Source of the DNA: Nostoc edaphicum CCNP1411
GTDB lineage: Bacteria; Cyanobacteriota; Cyanobacteriia; Cyanobacteriales; Nostocaceae
NCBI RefSeq assembly: GCF_014023275.1
Contig: NZ_CP054698.1
Span: forward strand, 62,001 to 126,000
DNA length: 64,000 bases
Reading direction: 5' to 3'
Shown here in pieces: positions 43,243 through 52,160 of the stretch (position 1 is its first letter; every line of letters begins with the position of its first letter). The translations under genes were made by a program, and so were the position numbers. Below the pieces are notes generated by a model that did not search any database, had not been told where the DNA came from, and saw only the letters and a list, made by a program, of their open reading frames with translations.

Positions 43243-44271
43243 TTATCTAAATGCCTCAACTTCTTCAGGAACTTTCATTTGGTCGAGAATTCCCCAAATT
43301 TCTTGTAGCATTGGCTCTAATCCGGTGCGAGTAACGGCTGAAATCACAAAAACCGGGGCGTAGGAGAGATGATTAAGTTGGGTGGCTAACGCTTCCAAAT
43401 CGACAGTTTCCCGATCAACTGCATCAATTTTGTTCAGCGCCAAAATTTGCGGGCGTTCTGCTAAACCCCGTCCATAAGCTTGTAATTCTTCCTTGATTGT
43501 GTTATAGTCCCTAACCACATCATCACTAGTGGCATCAATCAAGTGAAGTAGCACTCGCGTCCGCTCGATGTGGCGCAAGAAATCATGTCCCAGTCCTGCA
43601 CCGTGAGCTGCTCCCTCAATTAGTCCGGGAATATCGGCGAAAACAGTACCATCGCCAGTAGGTTTCCGCACTACACCCAAATTTGGGATCAGGGTAGTGA
43701 AGGGATAATCTGCGATTTTTGGACGTGCCGCTGATAAAGATGAAATTAAAGTGGATTTACCAGCATTTGGTAAGCCAATAATCCCCACTTCTGCCAAAAG
43801 TTTCAACTCCAGGCGCAGCTGCTTTATTTCCCCTGGTAATCCTGGGAGAGCATATTCTGGGGCGCGGTTACGGTTACTTAAGAAATGCTGATTTCCCAGT
43901 CCGCCTTTACCACCTTGAGCAATCAGCAAAGTTTGCTTAGGCTCAGTTAAATCTCCCAGCAATTCGCCAGTTTCAGCATCATAAATGGTTGTACCGCAGG
44001 GAACTTCGATGATCAAATCCTTTCCTCCTGCTCCGGTGCAGTTACTTGGCCCACCACGAGTCCCCTTTTCTGCCTGAAAGCGATGGTTGTATCTGAAGTC
44101 CAACAAAGTTTGTAGGTTTTCATCGGCAACAAAAATTACCGAACCGCCTCGTCCTCCATTACCACCAGAGGGGCCACCAGTCGGCACGTATTTTTCCCGC
44201 CGGAAAGCGACAATACCATCGCCGCCCTTACCAGCTTCAACTTCAATTTTTGCTTGGTCGATAAATTGCAT
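43243..44271 (-). CDS. obgE: GTPase ObgE/CgtA
   Basis: Length 342 aa, full Obg length. The glycine-rich Obg fold covers residues 1-158 ([33 protein letters not shown]). The G domain has G1 GLPNAGKST near 165, G2 [12 protein letters not shown]3 DIPGLIEGA and G4 NKID. It is an essential-type GTPase linked to 50S ribosome assembly and stress signalling in the cytosol. The C-terminal extension seen in some Obg proteins is short here. It is a single gene on the minus strand, and the start is fixed by the conserved [11 protein letters not shown] opening. Confidence 0.96.
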   Translation of the reverse strand: MQFIDQAKIEVEAGKGGDGIVAFRREKYVPTGGPSGGNGGRGGSVIFVADENLQTLLDFRYNHRFQAEKGTRGGPSNCTGAGGKDLIIEVPCGTTIYDAETGELLGDLTEPKQTLLIAQGGKGGLGNQHFLSNRNRAPEYALPGLPGEIKQLRLELKLLAEVGIIGLPNAGKSTLISSLSAARPKIADYPFTTLIPNLGVVRKPTGDGTVFADIPGLIEGAAHGAGLGHDFLRHIERTRVLLHLIDATSDDVVRDYNTIKEELQAYGRGLAERPQILALNKIDAVDRETVDLEALATQLNHLSYAPVFVISAVTRTGLEPMLQEIWGILDQMKVPEEVEAFR

Positions 44272-44389
44272 ATTTCTAGAGTCCTGTTAGCGGATAGCTA
44301 AGGTTGAGCTAGTGCTGAGTTATTAGTTGCGAGTTATAAATTATAAGTTTTAAAACCTCATTTCTCACTCTTTACTTGTAACTCACACT

Positions 44390-44447
44390 CGCTACTCCCC
44401 ACTCAGCACTCCTCACTCAGCACTCAGCACTCCTCACTCAGCACTCA
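44390..44447. repeat. Heptanucleotide-type repeat CACTCAG/CACTCCT
   Basis: Eight or so units of CACTCAG and CACTCCT abut the 3' end of the TerB/Mo-nitrogenase-C gene, whose last codon and stop overlap the array edge. This is the complement of the CTGAGTG arrays at 45677 and 54452. Confidence 0.7.
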
Positions 44448-45152
44448 AATATATGGTGAAACATCTTCACCACATTTATCTGCCAGATAAGAGAGGGCAC
44501 GGAAACGTAAGCCCACCAGTTGATCATACAAGGGATTAATTTTACACATCGGCGGGATGTGGACAATCTTGCGTCCAAATAAGGTGACATCCCGCTCAAA
44601 GGGACACTGGGAGGGAATCATTTTACACAAAAAGCGGGCTACTCTTGGGTCTTGGATATCTAGCCCATCTAGCCACTCGCGTAGGGGGTGTAGTGCATCA
44701 ATTTGACGTTTTGTAAGTCCATTTGTGAGGGGAGTGGGGGTAATTTTCTCTGGGTGTTCCAGGGTGTGGCGAAGGGCTTCCAGGAAATTCTCCGGCTGTT
44801 CTAAGGCTTGGCAGAATTGTTGCAGAACTTGATCTTCGCTGGGAGAATAAGTACCATCAGCGATCGCTACCATCACCGCTGTCCTTAAGAAATTTTCCGC
44901 TGCTGGCGTACTTTTACCCAAGACTGCGGCCAATTCTTCTGGCGTAATTATCTCTAGTGAGTCCCATTTAATCTTAGGAGCTAATTCATCTTTGGTGATG
45001 TTGGCAATTAATTCCTGTTCTTGAGCATCAAAATTACCATCAGCCCAAGCAATAGTAAGCAGCCCACGCAACCAAGCGGCAATCTGTTCGCTGCTGTAGG
45101 GGGATTGAACGGTACTTGTCATAAACTCACGTCTCAAGCTTTCCTCAGTCAC
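44445..45152 (-). CDS. TerB-like plus Mo-dependent nitrogenase C-terminal-domain protein
   Basis: Length 235 aa. The N-terminal part (about 15-125) resembles a TerB/DjlA helical domain with acidic loops (AWADGNFDAQEQELIANI, AIADGTYSPSEDQVLQQF), which could bind metal. The C-terminal 85 residues (LREWLDGLDIQDPRVARFLCKMIPSQCPFERDVTLFGRKI and the rest) match the small domain named for Mo-dependent nitrogenase C-termini, with two conserved cysteines in CKMIPSQCPF and one in PPMCKINPL. Stand-alone versions are common in cyanobacteria, including non-fixers. The actual function is not known. The ATG start may lie at 45152 or a few codons further in at the second Met. Confidence 0.75.
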   Translation of the reverse strand: MTEESLRREFMTSTVQSPYSSEQIAAWLRGLLTIAWADGNFDAQEQELIANITKDELAPKIKWDSLEIITPEELAAVLGKSTPAAENFLRTAVMVAIADGTYSPSEDQVLQQFCQALEQPENFLEALRHTLEHPEKITPTPLTNGLTKRQIDALHPLREWLDGLDIQDPRVARFLCKMIPSQCPFERDVTLFGRKIVHIPPMCKINPLYDQLVGLRFRALSYLADKCGEDVSPYI

Positions 45153-45359
45153 TACTAAGCTACCCTACACAGTGACTATGAAGATAGTGGGGACAGCAAA
45201 AATCAAGAAAGTGCGTAAGCGTAGCCCCTCAAGAAATCAACCAGAGAAGTTTTCAAATCGCAACAGTCGGTCTTGGGGTAAAATCCATTTGAGAGTAATC
45301 TTGAGAATTTTTTCTACTTAAACTGAAAAGGAGATTTAATCTGTGCTGTGGAGATATTC

Positions 45360-45955
45360 ATGAATAAAACCAAAGTTAACCTTGGCATCATTCAAGAAAC
45401 ACTACTAATTACCCTCTGGGCTAGAGCTTGTGAGCTTCAGGCAGCAGATCCAATTATAGTAGATCCTAAATCATCTGAGATTCTTGCAGCGCTCGACTAC
45501 GAATTTGATAAATTTACTACTGCTAAATCTTCTCAGATAGGCTCTTGTTTACGAGGAACTATCCTCGACAACTGGGTACGCAACTACCTCAATCAACATC
45601 CCCAAGGTTCTGTTATCGAGATTGGTGCAGGACTGAACACACGCTTTGAGCGAGTAGATAACGGCAAGGTTTACCCACTCAGTGCTGAGTGCTGAGTGCT
45701 GAGTGCTGAGTAAATTTAAGAAGTACTTAGTACTTTCGCACTACGGTAAAAGCCCCGCAAGAGTGTGGGCGGTCTTTCAACTCAGCACGGGCTAAACGCC
45801 CCGCTATCCATGTACAGCACTTGGAACTCAGACACTCTTCATCGGATGTCATGGTTCTGCGACGACAGTTTTTTGAGGAAACGGAACGCCGTAAATTAAT
45901 CGCATCTGATGTTATTTCCTCCTCTGTGCGATTCGTCTCGTTTGGCATTAGTTAA
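45360..45955 (+). pseudogene. LCM-family (PF04072-type) methyltransferase broken by insertion
   Basis: The first 110 codons from ATG 45360 read as the start of a leucine carboxymethyltransferase/polyketide O-methyltransferase family protein (IIQETLLITLWARACELQAADP, then the SAM motif VIEIGAGLNTRFERVDNGKV). The frame then runs into a GTGCTGA array and stops at 45695. Homologous text resumes in another frame at about 45845 (DVMVLRRQFFEETERRKLIASDV) and stops at 45955. About 165 bp in between is foreign. The last 150 or so residues of the family are missing altogether, so the gene is dead. Confidence 0.7.
45677..45711. repeat. Heptanucleotide array GTGCTGA inside the methyltransferase pseudogene
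   Basis: Four copies of GTGCTGA mark the left side of the interruption. The rest of the insert to about 45845 contains a GC-rich foldback (AAAGCCCCGC, GCACGGGCTAAACGCCCCGC) of the type seen at IS200/IS605 ends, but no transposase. Confidence 0.65.
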
Positions 45956-45989
45956 ATTAGGTTAAATCTAAGAAATCAAGAGATATATA

Positions 45990-47090
45990 ATGTTTTCATT
46001 TGGCATTGAGCATGAAGTCGCTTTCCTCAACCAAGAAGGAAAGTTTGCTGATTTTTCCCACACAAAATTTGCTGATTTAAATCAAATTATTGAAAAGCTA
46101 CCCACATACCCTAGCGATTATCCTCAACTACGGGTTGGGGATGCGGGTATTAAGATGAAAAGATGGTACATTGAGGGATTTGAAAGATTTGCAGATTCCG
46201 ACAAGGTGATAGACTGTCATGTTAAAGGTATCGAAATTAGAACAACTATACATTCTGATATTCAAGGTGCGATTACTGAATTATCAGAAAGTTTTAACTT
46301 GCTACGTGAGATTGCCGCTAACTTTGGTTTATCACCAGTTTTGGTAAGTTTTAATCCCTACAATCCAGTTTTTGATCCTCAACCCCCATTAAATGATTAT
46401 GAAATCCAACAGCTAGAGGCTTATCCTGACGAACAAACTGCTAATATTCACATGGTGTCTTATGGGCCAGATTTAAATATCTCAGTAGCAGATTTATCTA
46501 CTGAAGATGTAATTGATATTGGCAAAAAGTTCACCTATTACAGTCCCTATATTGTCCCTTTTAGTTATAGTTCCCCTTTTTATAAAGGAGGTTTATGGGA
46601 TGGATTATCGGTACGAACGTTTATCAGAACTGGAAAAAGACCAGCAGCCCTGGTTTTTATTCAGGAGCAGGAACAACTGATTAATAGCATACCTTCCTTG
46701 ACAAAAATTGCCCGCATTCCGGCTGAAGTGGGACGCATTGAATTTAAAGCTTGTGATAGTTGTGATGATTTTTCTATCTATGCGGCTTTGCTGACATTAT
46801 TGAAAGGCTTGGTGTTAGATAAAACCTTGCTGGGTAGAGCAACTGTACCGAATGCAATGTTACACCAACTTTCTGCAAAAGAAGGGTTTGACAATGAGGA
46901 TATTTTTGGGAATGCGACAAAAGTCTTACAAGCAGCCGAAGTTGCTTTAGGAGATGACCTAGATGTTCATTATTTAACGCCGTTAAAAGCGCTGCTGGCG
47001 AAGCGAAAAACAAGATCCCACGAATTAATAGAAATGTTCCATCGCTTAAGTTCAATAGAAGAAGTAATAAGGCAGACTTATCAACTTTAA
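45990..47090 (+). CDS. GCS2-family glutamate-cysteine ligase-like protein
   Basis: Length 366 aa. It opens with FSFGIEHEVAFLNQEG, the ATP-grasp-like GCS2 start in which the GxExE motif binds metal and ATP. Internal texts KGIEIRTTIHSDIQ and RIPAEVGRIEFKACDSCDDFSIYAALL follow the cyanobacterial/plant-type glutamate-cysteine ligase and carboxylate-amine ligase family. Such enzymes join glutamate to an amine-bearing partner, as in the first step of glutathione synthesis. Cyanobacterial GshA is about 380 aa, so this could be GshA itself or a paralogue with another amine substrate; I cannot tell which. Single gene. The stop TAA abuts a MITE. Confidence 0.7.
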   Translation: MFSFGIEHEVAFLNQEGKFADFSHTKFADLNQIIEKLPTYPSDYPQLRVGDAGIKMKRWYIEGFERFADSDKVIDCHVKGIEIRTTIHSDIQGAITELSESFNLLREIAANFGLSPVLVSFNPYNPVFDPQPPLNDYEIQQLEAYPDEQTANIHMVSYGPDLNISVADLSTEDVIDIGKKFTYYSPYIVPFSYSSPFYKGGLWDGLSVRTFIRTGKRPAALVFIQEQEQLINSIPSLTKIARIPAEVGRIEFKACDSCDDFSIYAALLTLLKGLVLDKTLLGRATVPNAMLHQLSAKEGFDNEDIFGNATKVLQAAEVALGDDLDVHYLTPLKALLAKRKTRSHELIEMFHRLSSIEEVIRQTYQL

Positions 47091-47254
47091 GAGGTTATTT
47101 GAAAAGTGGTTGGCTGTAATTTTAGGCACTTGTTGATCCCCCCAACCCCCCTTAAAAAGGGGGGTAAAGTCTCTAAAAGTCCCCCTTTTTAAGGGGGATT
47201 TAGGGGGATCTAAAACGTTTTGCTACCAACCAGAGGACTTTTCAAACAACCTCT
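47090..47254. mobile_element. 165-bp MITE-like element (AGAGGTTRTTTGAAAAGT ends)
   Basis: Ends AGAGGTTATTTGAAAAGT and ACTTTTCAAACAACCTCT pair with one mismatch. The inside has two further pairing parts (CCCCCCTTAAAAAGGGGGG and CCCCCTTTTTAAGGGGGA). The first base is the last A of the upstream stop codon. A half copy lies at 7422-7443, and the hairpin at 50131 has related ends. Confidence 0.7.
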
Positions 47255-47288
47255 AAAGGTAGGATTCATTTTCTCCCTCCTTTAAAAA

Positions 47289-47347
47289 GCTACCGTGTAT
47301 ACACAAGTCTAGTTGAGAATCAATTGGACTTGTGTATATACCGTAGC
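47289..47347. mobile_element. 59-bp miniature element with the ends of the 38.2-kb IS
   Basis: The left end is identical to the IS end (CTACCGTGTATACACAAGTC plus one base), and the right end is its complement with one change (TATATACCGTAG). Only 17 bp lie between them. A 7-bp direct repeat TTAAAAA flanks it (47282-47288 and 47348-47354). It has almost nothing but the two transposase-binding ends. Confidence 0.75.
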
Positions 47348-47867
47348 TTAAAAACCGGGGTCATGGGTGATATTTATATAACTTGATGCTTTACAAATAT
47401 CCTCTAAGGTGCATAGCAATTAGATTCCTTTGATTGGATAAAGTTGAGCTAAATGAACATAAATAGTAGAGGCATTAGCCAGCTAAAACTATATTAAGTC
47501 GATATGCCTAGAGACTGATTTTATTGCAACTACAGATATAGGAAACTTCATTCTAGAGATTGATGCAGACGTTAGCGTTTTCAAAGTAAAAGTATAAACA
47601 GGGAACCTGGAAAGAAGAACGTCAATATGAAGTGTAATCATTTTGCTAAAGAATTAAGGTGGTATTTGCCTATTATCCCAAGCTAATTCTTATATGCAGA
47701 AATACTAAAGACAATTTCTTCCTTCGTCAGGTTCGTTTTTCAATAACTTTCCTATTGCAGTGTAACTTGCTAGTTTTATTATTGCTCAAATTTGCAAAAT
47801 AAAGTTACTTGCTTCCACTCTTTCAGTGAAAGTTTTGCGTTGTTAAAGCTGTTATTGAGGACTTCAA
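47348..47867. other. Intergenic region upstream of the stress island
   Basis: A+T-rich, with no open frame of note, no tandem array and no strong hairpin. Its length (520 bp) and the stress-type gene that follows make it a likely regulatory leader, but I recognise no specific site. Confidence 0.45.
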
Positions 47868-48224
47868 ATGAAAATTGTTGCTTCTGTTTTATCTGTGTTA
47901 CGTCCAGTACGTGTTCTAGTTGTCGCTTTTACTTGCGCCTTACTATTGTTCTCTAATGCTTTTCCTGCTTTTGCAATGGATAGCTACCAAAGTAACCCCA
48001 CTGAAGGTACTACACAACTGCTTGACATCCAGCGCAAAACCGATGAAGCCGCTAAAGAACCACCACAAGGATTGAAAAAGGTTCAAAAGGAGTCCAATCA
48101 AGGACTCAATGAGGTTCAGGGAGCTGCTGATATTGACAAGCAGAAACGTCCTGAAAATTCACAGGGTGCAACCTCAGTGGAAGAGAATGTAAAGAATTTG
48201 TTGGAAAAAGTTACAGGTAAGTAA
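47868..48224 (+). CDS. Exported low-temperature-induced-protein-like small protein
   Basis: Length 118 aa. A signal peptide covers about residues 1-36 (VLVVAFTCALLLFSNAFPAFA). The mature part is hydrophilic and low in complexity, with three similar segments (PPQGLKKVQKES, NQGLNEVQGAAD, ENVKNLLEKVTG). Its pattern recalls the small proteins annotated as low temperature-induced in Nostoc/Anabaena, which also sit near a Dps gene. The role is probably protection in the periplasm. The molecular function is unknown. It is followed by a partly paired hairpin AATGGGT...ACCCATT at 48261-48292. Confidence 0.65.
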   Translation: MKIVASVLSVLRPVRVLVVAFTCALLLFSNAFPAFAMDSYQSNPTEGTTQLLDIQRKTDEAAKEPPQGLKKVQKESNQGLNEVQGAADIDKQKRPENSQGATSVEENVKNLLEKVTGK

Positions 48225-48583
48225 CAGAGTTAATACCTTGGTAATTTTTTGGTAGTAATGAATGGGTGATTGCTTAAAAGCAGTGACCCATTACTACTTA
48301 GTAACGTTAATTTCCCAACTTCAATTCAATATAAAATAAAAATGACAAACAAAAATCCTGACTTATTTGAGAAGTTGGGGTTTTTAGGGTTTTAAATATT
48401 ACAAATCAAATAGGACTGCTATAGCTAATCATTAAATTTGCTGAATAATACTACCTATTAAGGCATAGGTATAACTATGTAATGTGATAATTAATCTAAA
48501 CTCATAATGTTTCCTTTGGTTGATGTGGATTAGGTGGGAAATTTGAGAAGTTAATAAAGAAGTTTGCTTAGGGATGGAAAACA
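48225..48583. other. Intergenic region between the small exported protein and dps
   Basis: Contains the hairpin at 48261-48292 and a decayed piece of the TATAGC-family element (TTTGAGAAGTTGGGGTTTTT near 48367, AGGACTGCTATAG near 48411). The remaining 160 bp upstream of dps are A+T-rich and promoter-like. Confidence 0.45.
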
Positions 48584-49123
48584 ATGCGTGCGATAAACAT
48601 TGGTTTGACCGAAGAACAGCGTCAAGGTGTAATTAATCTGTTGAATCAAGATTTGGCAGATGCCTATTTACTGTTGGTGAAAACCAAAAAGTACCACTGG
48701 GATGTTGTCGGCCCTCAGTTCCGCTCTTTGCATCAGCTTTGGGAAGAACACTATCAAAAGCTAACTCTAAATATTGATGCCTTAGCAGAACGGGTTCGTA
48801 CTTTGGGCGGTTATCCAGTTGGCACATTAGAGGGATTTCTCAAGCTTGCTACCCTGAAAGAACATGGTGGTAATGTTCCCACAGCAACAAAAATGGTAGC
48901 TAATCTAGTACATGATCACGAGCAGGTTATTCGCAACTTAAGAGACCATGTAGATCAGTCTGGTGAAGAGTTTCACGATCAGGGAACTGCTGACTTTTTA
49001 ACTGGACTACTAGAACAGCATGAAGAGATAGCTTGGATGCTGCGTTCATTTATTGAAGGGGAAGCAATAGATCCAGATGGTAAACAGCCAGCAACAAAAG
49101 GTAAGACTGCTGTGGGTGTGTAG
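48584..49123 (+). CDS. dps: Dps-family ferritin-like protein
   Basis: Length 179 aa. The four-helix Dps core shows the intersubunit ferroxidase ligands: the His in KKYHWDVVGP near 39, the acidic residues in LHQLWEEHY near 55, and ALAERVRTLGGYPVGT near 70, as in bacterial Dps. The C-terminal tail (DPDGKQPATKGKTAVGV) is short and lysine-containing. Dps forms 12-mers that oxidise and store iron with peroxide and may coat DNA in starvation. The ATG at 48584 follows GGGATGGAAAAC, a weak ribosome site. Cyanobacteria carry several Dps paralogues with different metal use; this one has the standard His-type site. Confidence 0.92.
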   Translation: MRAINIGLTEEQRQGVINLLNQDLADAYLLLVKTKKYHWDVVGPQFRSLHQLWEEHYQKLTLNIDALAERVRTLGGYPVGTLEGFLKLATLKEHGGNVPTATKMVANLVHDHEQVIRNLRDHVDQSGEEFHDQGTADFLTGLLEQHEEIAWMLRSFIEGEAIDPDGKQPATKGKTAVGV

Positions 49124-49331
49124 CTCATAACGTTTTTTAAGACCCCAATTCTATTTATCTCCCCAGAATCCGAGAGGCTTTGATTCTTTCCCTGCTTTTG
49201 GCACGCTGCACGAACGTAGGGAAGGGGTTGGGATTATGTTTGAGAGAAAGTTGCACACAGGGTTTAATCTGCCTGCATCTACCTATTCACCATATTTATT
49301 GCAAAAACAACATAATACAAGGAGTATTTAA

Positions 49332-50099
49332 GTGGCAGAAGTTTATAAAGCAGAACGTACCATCTCTGCTGTATTCAAAGAACAGAAGCAAATTGATGAT
49401 GTGATTCGACGTTTACTAGACAGGGGTGTGCCTAGAGATCATATTTCAGTGATGGGCAGAAATTTCCAGTCGGAAACGAGAATTGCTGGCTTTATTAGTA
49501 AGAAAGATGTGATTCTGGGAGGTTTGAGAACAGGGGCAGTTTTTGGTTCCTTGTTTGGTTCCTTTCTCAGCTTGCTTACGGGTGTAGGCGTATTGTTTAT
49601 TCCTTTTGTTGGCCCAATCGTGGCAGCAGGACCCATAGGTGCAGTGCTACTAGGGGCTGCTAGTGGAGCGATCGCAGGTAGTGCAGGTGCCGGTCTAGTA
49701 TCGGTTCTAACTACTTTGGGAATGCCAGAAGATAAAGCGGCGATCTACCAAACCCGCTTACAAGCTGGCGAATTCTTATTGATGGCAGAAGTTCCGAGCG
49801 ATCGCACTGGCGAATTTCAATTGCTACTCGAAAGTGCTGGTGCCGAAGAAATTAACACGATTGAAAAAACCTTTGCTCGCCCTTGTCCTGGACAGTGCAA
49901 CAGTCCAGAAGATTTGTCTCCAGAGGTTCGCGCTCATCTTTCTAATGAAGCTCAGAGTACATTCATTGAGTGTTATAACACCGTCTTCAATGAGAAAAAT
50001 GACGAGTTCACCGCTGAACAAGCCGCCTGGGAGTCTGTTCATCAGCAATATGATGAAGATCAAAATGGCGTTTGGTCAAAAGCTAAGGTTAAAGCTTAA
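49332..50099 (+). CDS. General-stress membrane-interacting protein with C-terminal ChaB domain
   Basis: Length 255 aa, starting at GTG 49332 with AGGAG 8 bases upstream. Residues 1-55 form an alpha/beta fold typical of heat-induced/general stress proteins ([27 protein letters not shown]). A long Gly/Ala-rich hydrophobic hairpin (about 60-125) follows, then a second alpha/beta repeat. The last 60 residues are a ChaB domain ([31 protein letters not shown]), named from a cation-transport regulator of enterobacteria. The fusion suggests a membrane stress response protein. The mechanism is unknown. It lies in the stress island after dps. Confidence 0.78.
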   Translation: MAEVYKAERTISAVFKEQKQIDDVIRRLLDRGVPRDHISVMGRNFQSETRIAGFISKKDVILGGLRTGAVFGSLFGSFLSLLTGVGVLFIPFVGPIVAAGPIGAVLLGAASGAIAGSAGAGLVSVLTTLGMPEDKAAIYQTRLQAGEFLLMAEVPSDRTGEFQLLLESAGAEEINTIEKTFARPCPGQCNSPEDLSPEVRAHLSNEAQSTFIECYNTVFNEKNDEFTAEQAAWESVHQQYDEDQNGVWSKAKVKA

Positions 50100-50130
50100 G
50101 AATTTCCAAGAAGACAAGAGGACTTTTCCA

Positions 50131-50173
50131 ACAACCTCTAAAGGTGGGCATCTAGCCCACCTTTAGAGGTTGT
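50131..50173. terminator. Strong hairpin between convergent genes
   Basis: A perfect stem of at least 17 bp (CAACCTCTAAAGGTGGG with its complement) has a 7-nt loop. It lies 32 bases after the ChaB-domain gene and 38 bases before the end of the convergent TIGR02588 gene, well placed as a two-way terminator. The arm ends resemble the AGAGGTTG repeat ends, so it probably derives from that element. Confidence 0.65.
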
Positions 50174-50210
50174 GTTAGTCCGTGTTTGTCTGCGGTTTTA
50201 AATGCTTCAC

Positions 50211-50609
50211 TTATGGCAATTTATAGCTACCAACACGCAGATTTAACTGACCTTGGCGCGGATTTTTGCTAAATATAAATGCTCCTTCTTCACTTTCCCC
50301 ACTAGATAAAAAGTCGATCTGTTGCTCTCCTGTTTCTGTAACTTTACCGTCAATCAGCAACTCAGCCATAATCTGAACTGACTCAGCCGTATCTCCTCCA
50401 CTATTAACTACTTCAAAGGGAACATAAAATTGTCCATCAATTTCCCTAATTGTCTCTTTTTTAGTAACAGAAAGGATGGGAGGTTGATTCTTTTCGTTCA
50501 GCCAAGTGTAGCCTACCAGACTGACAACGATTGCTAGGATAAATGAAGCGATGCTGAATGTTACCCACTCAGCCATTGAGCGCTTTGGTTGTTGTTCTGT
50601 TTTAGTCAT
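50211..50609 (-). CDS. TIGR02588-family protein
   Basis: Length 132 aa from the ATG at 50609, whose A and T overlap the last codon and stop of the preceding gene (ATGA overlap). The longer frame to 50687 lies inside the neighbour and is rejected. A cytoplasmic head (TKTEQQPKRSMAEW) precedes one transmembrane helix (about 15-35) and a beta-rich outer domain (FYVPFEVVNSGGDTAESVQIMAEL). The family is defined only by its constant pairing with TIGR02587 membrane proteins, and its function is unknown. The four-base overlap indicates coupled translation with that partner. Confidence 0.82.
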   Translation of the reverse strand: MTKTEQQPKRSMAEWVTFSIASFILAIVVSLVGYTWLNEKNQPPILSVTKKETIREIDGQFYVPFEVVNSGGDTAESVQIMAELLIDGKVTETGEQQIDFLSSGESEEGAFIFSKNPRQGQLNLRVGSYKLP

Positions 50610-51484
50610 ATTGCTAACCTTCCGGCTGCACCGCCAATAGTTGCAGGTAATCCCAGTATCAAAGTGTGATCTAACCACATTGTCCAAGGGTCACTAAAAG
50701 TTAACTTTTGAAAGAACCACAGCATAAAAGCCCCTGCTAGCAGTGAAACTAGGTAGGACATAATAGTTTCGCTAGATGGTCGTTGGAAAATTCCCTTTTG
50801 CTGTCTTCGCTTTTGCTGATCAGAAAAGCCTGCCTGAAATACAATGCCATAAGAAATCAACAAAGATGCGGCAATCATTGCTAATTCCCAAGGTGCCGAA
50901 GTTGCGGCTGCTAACATGGGAATTTCATCTGTTGGAGCAATGTTAAATGCAATTACAGTTGCACCAATTAGAGTTGCACCCAAATCTGCGAAGGTGGCGT
51001 TTAACTCACCCCCTTTGTTCTTGGTTATGCTGTTGGTTGCTTGTCCTTCTGCATTGCTGTTTTCAATATCTCCCAAAAGTTGGTTGGCTAATGCTACACC
51101 GAGAGCAAAGGGCACACTTTCAAAGATGATTTTCCCTAAAGACTCCCTTAGGGAAGTTTCTGGTGTCAATTCTCGTAGTAGTAACAGTACAAAGGTAGAG
51201 CAAGCTAGTCCGATCGCGATCGCTTCTACAGTATCCATTGCGGCTTGATGAGCTAGCCCGGTATATCTGCGTTTCCGAAAGCCTTCTATCTGATTAAGCA
51301 AGTAAACTACAACAAACATCAATGCGATCGCCATCATCATCAATTGTGGTTTTGCCAGCGATCCAATCCACCAAACCTCCATTGTGTAAAGCAAGGGTAT
51401 GCCAAATAAAAATCCTCCACAAGCACCCCGAATGATGTCATTAATCTCACTCCTCCAGACATTTTTTTGACGTTTTGTTGGCAC
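50606..51484 (-). CDS. TIGR02587-family membrane protein
   Basis: Length 292 aa. About eight transmembrane helices are visible, beginning with GACGGFLFGIPLLYTMEVWW near residue 20. A conserved glycine-containing helix lies at the very end (ILGLPATIGGAAGRLAI). The family is uncharacterised and is regularly encoded just before a TIGR02588 protein, as here. The hydrophobic layout suggests an integral membrane complex with that single-span partner. The substrate or role is not known. Its position in a block of stress genes is suggestive only. Confidence 0.82.
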   Translation of the reverse strand: MPTKRQKNVWRSEINDIIRGACGGFLFGIPLLYTMEVWWIGSLAKPQLMMMAIALMFVVVYLLNQIEGFRKRRYTGLAHQAAMDTVEAIAIGLACSTFVLLLLRELTPETSLRESLGKIIFESVPFALGVALANQLLGDIENSNAEGQATNSITKNKGGELNATFADLGATLIGATVIAFNIAPTDEIPMLAAATSAPWELAMIAASLLISYGIVFQAGFSDQQKRRQQKGIFQRPSSETIMSYLVSLLAGAFMLWFFQKLTFSDPWTMWLDHTLILGLPATIGGAAGRLAI

Positions 51485-51805
51485 TCCTTTACTTTCCTTT
51501 TATTTAAAAATTTGCTTTGACTTACTTATCTCATTCTCTATGAAGATGCATATAGCAGTCATAAATACTTCGTGAAAAGTTAGATCCCCGATTTCTCGAA
51601 GAAGTCGGGGATCTGGACATCGCGCATTTTCAATATATTAATATTTTTTTCATATTTTTTTTACTTGCGTACTCATGTAGCCTTCCGTATCTATCTTAAG
51701 ATACATAATTTCCCAAATTATTCTATCGGTTGATGGAAGTTAAAAACAATACTCTGTTGTTAATTTATGTAATAGCTGAATCAACTACAAGCTGGAAATA
51801 AAACC
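51485..51805. other. Divergent region with a partial TATAGC-family element
   Basis: The stretch at 51551-51633 repeats the interior of the 12033-12136 element in the opposite orientation (TTAGATCCCCGA...TCGGGGATCT, GGACATCGCGCATTTT) with only one end (TATAGCAGTCATAAAT) still recognisable. The remainder is A+T-rich leader of the csbD-type gene. Confidence 0.55.
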
Positions 51806-51988
51806 ATGAGTGCCGAAAAAAGAGTAGAAGCTACTGCAAAAAATATTGAAGGAAAAATTCAAGAGGTTGTGGGTGAAATAACCGGTAATCCACAAGATAA
51901 AGCCGAAGGACAAGCAAAGCAAGCTGAAGCCCAAGTTAGTCACACTGTAGAAAACATTAAAGACGAACTTAAGAAAGCTTTAGATTAA
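51806..51988 (+). CDS. CsbD-family stress protein
   Basis: Length 60 aa, the usual size. The opening (SAEKRVEATAKNIEGKIQEVVGEITGNPQDKAEGQAKQ) is the CsbD signature, a charged helical sequence with repeating KIQEVVGEITG/KAEG units. CsbD proteins are induced by general stress in Bacillus and many other bacteria. Their biochemical role is unknown. The gene stands divergent from the TIGR02587 operon and next to a GlsB/YeaQ gene, another stress-type membrane protein. A+T-rich promoter DNA lies directly upstream. Confidence 0.9.
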   Translation: MSAEKRVEATAKNIEGKIQEVVGEITGNPQDKAEGQAKQAEAQVSHTVENIKDELKKALD

Positions 51989-52160
51989 TCGAGTTTTTGC
52001 AGTGCAAATAGCATTACAAACAATGATTCATTACTAATAGCCTTACATTAATTACTCCACTAACTTTTAGAAAGTGGAGTTTGTAATGTATGCGAAATCT
52101 GAAAATGGTTAATCACTAACAACTTGGCCCTAAACATGATTTTTCTACAATTTAATTCAA

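Noticed and set aside
45727..45948. A 73-codon minus-strand open frame rich in Cys and Arg
   Set aside because: It lies opposite the remaining part of the interrupted methyltransferase (plus strand) and its foldback insert. It has no ribosome site and is a shadow.
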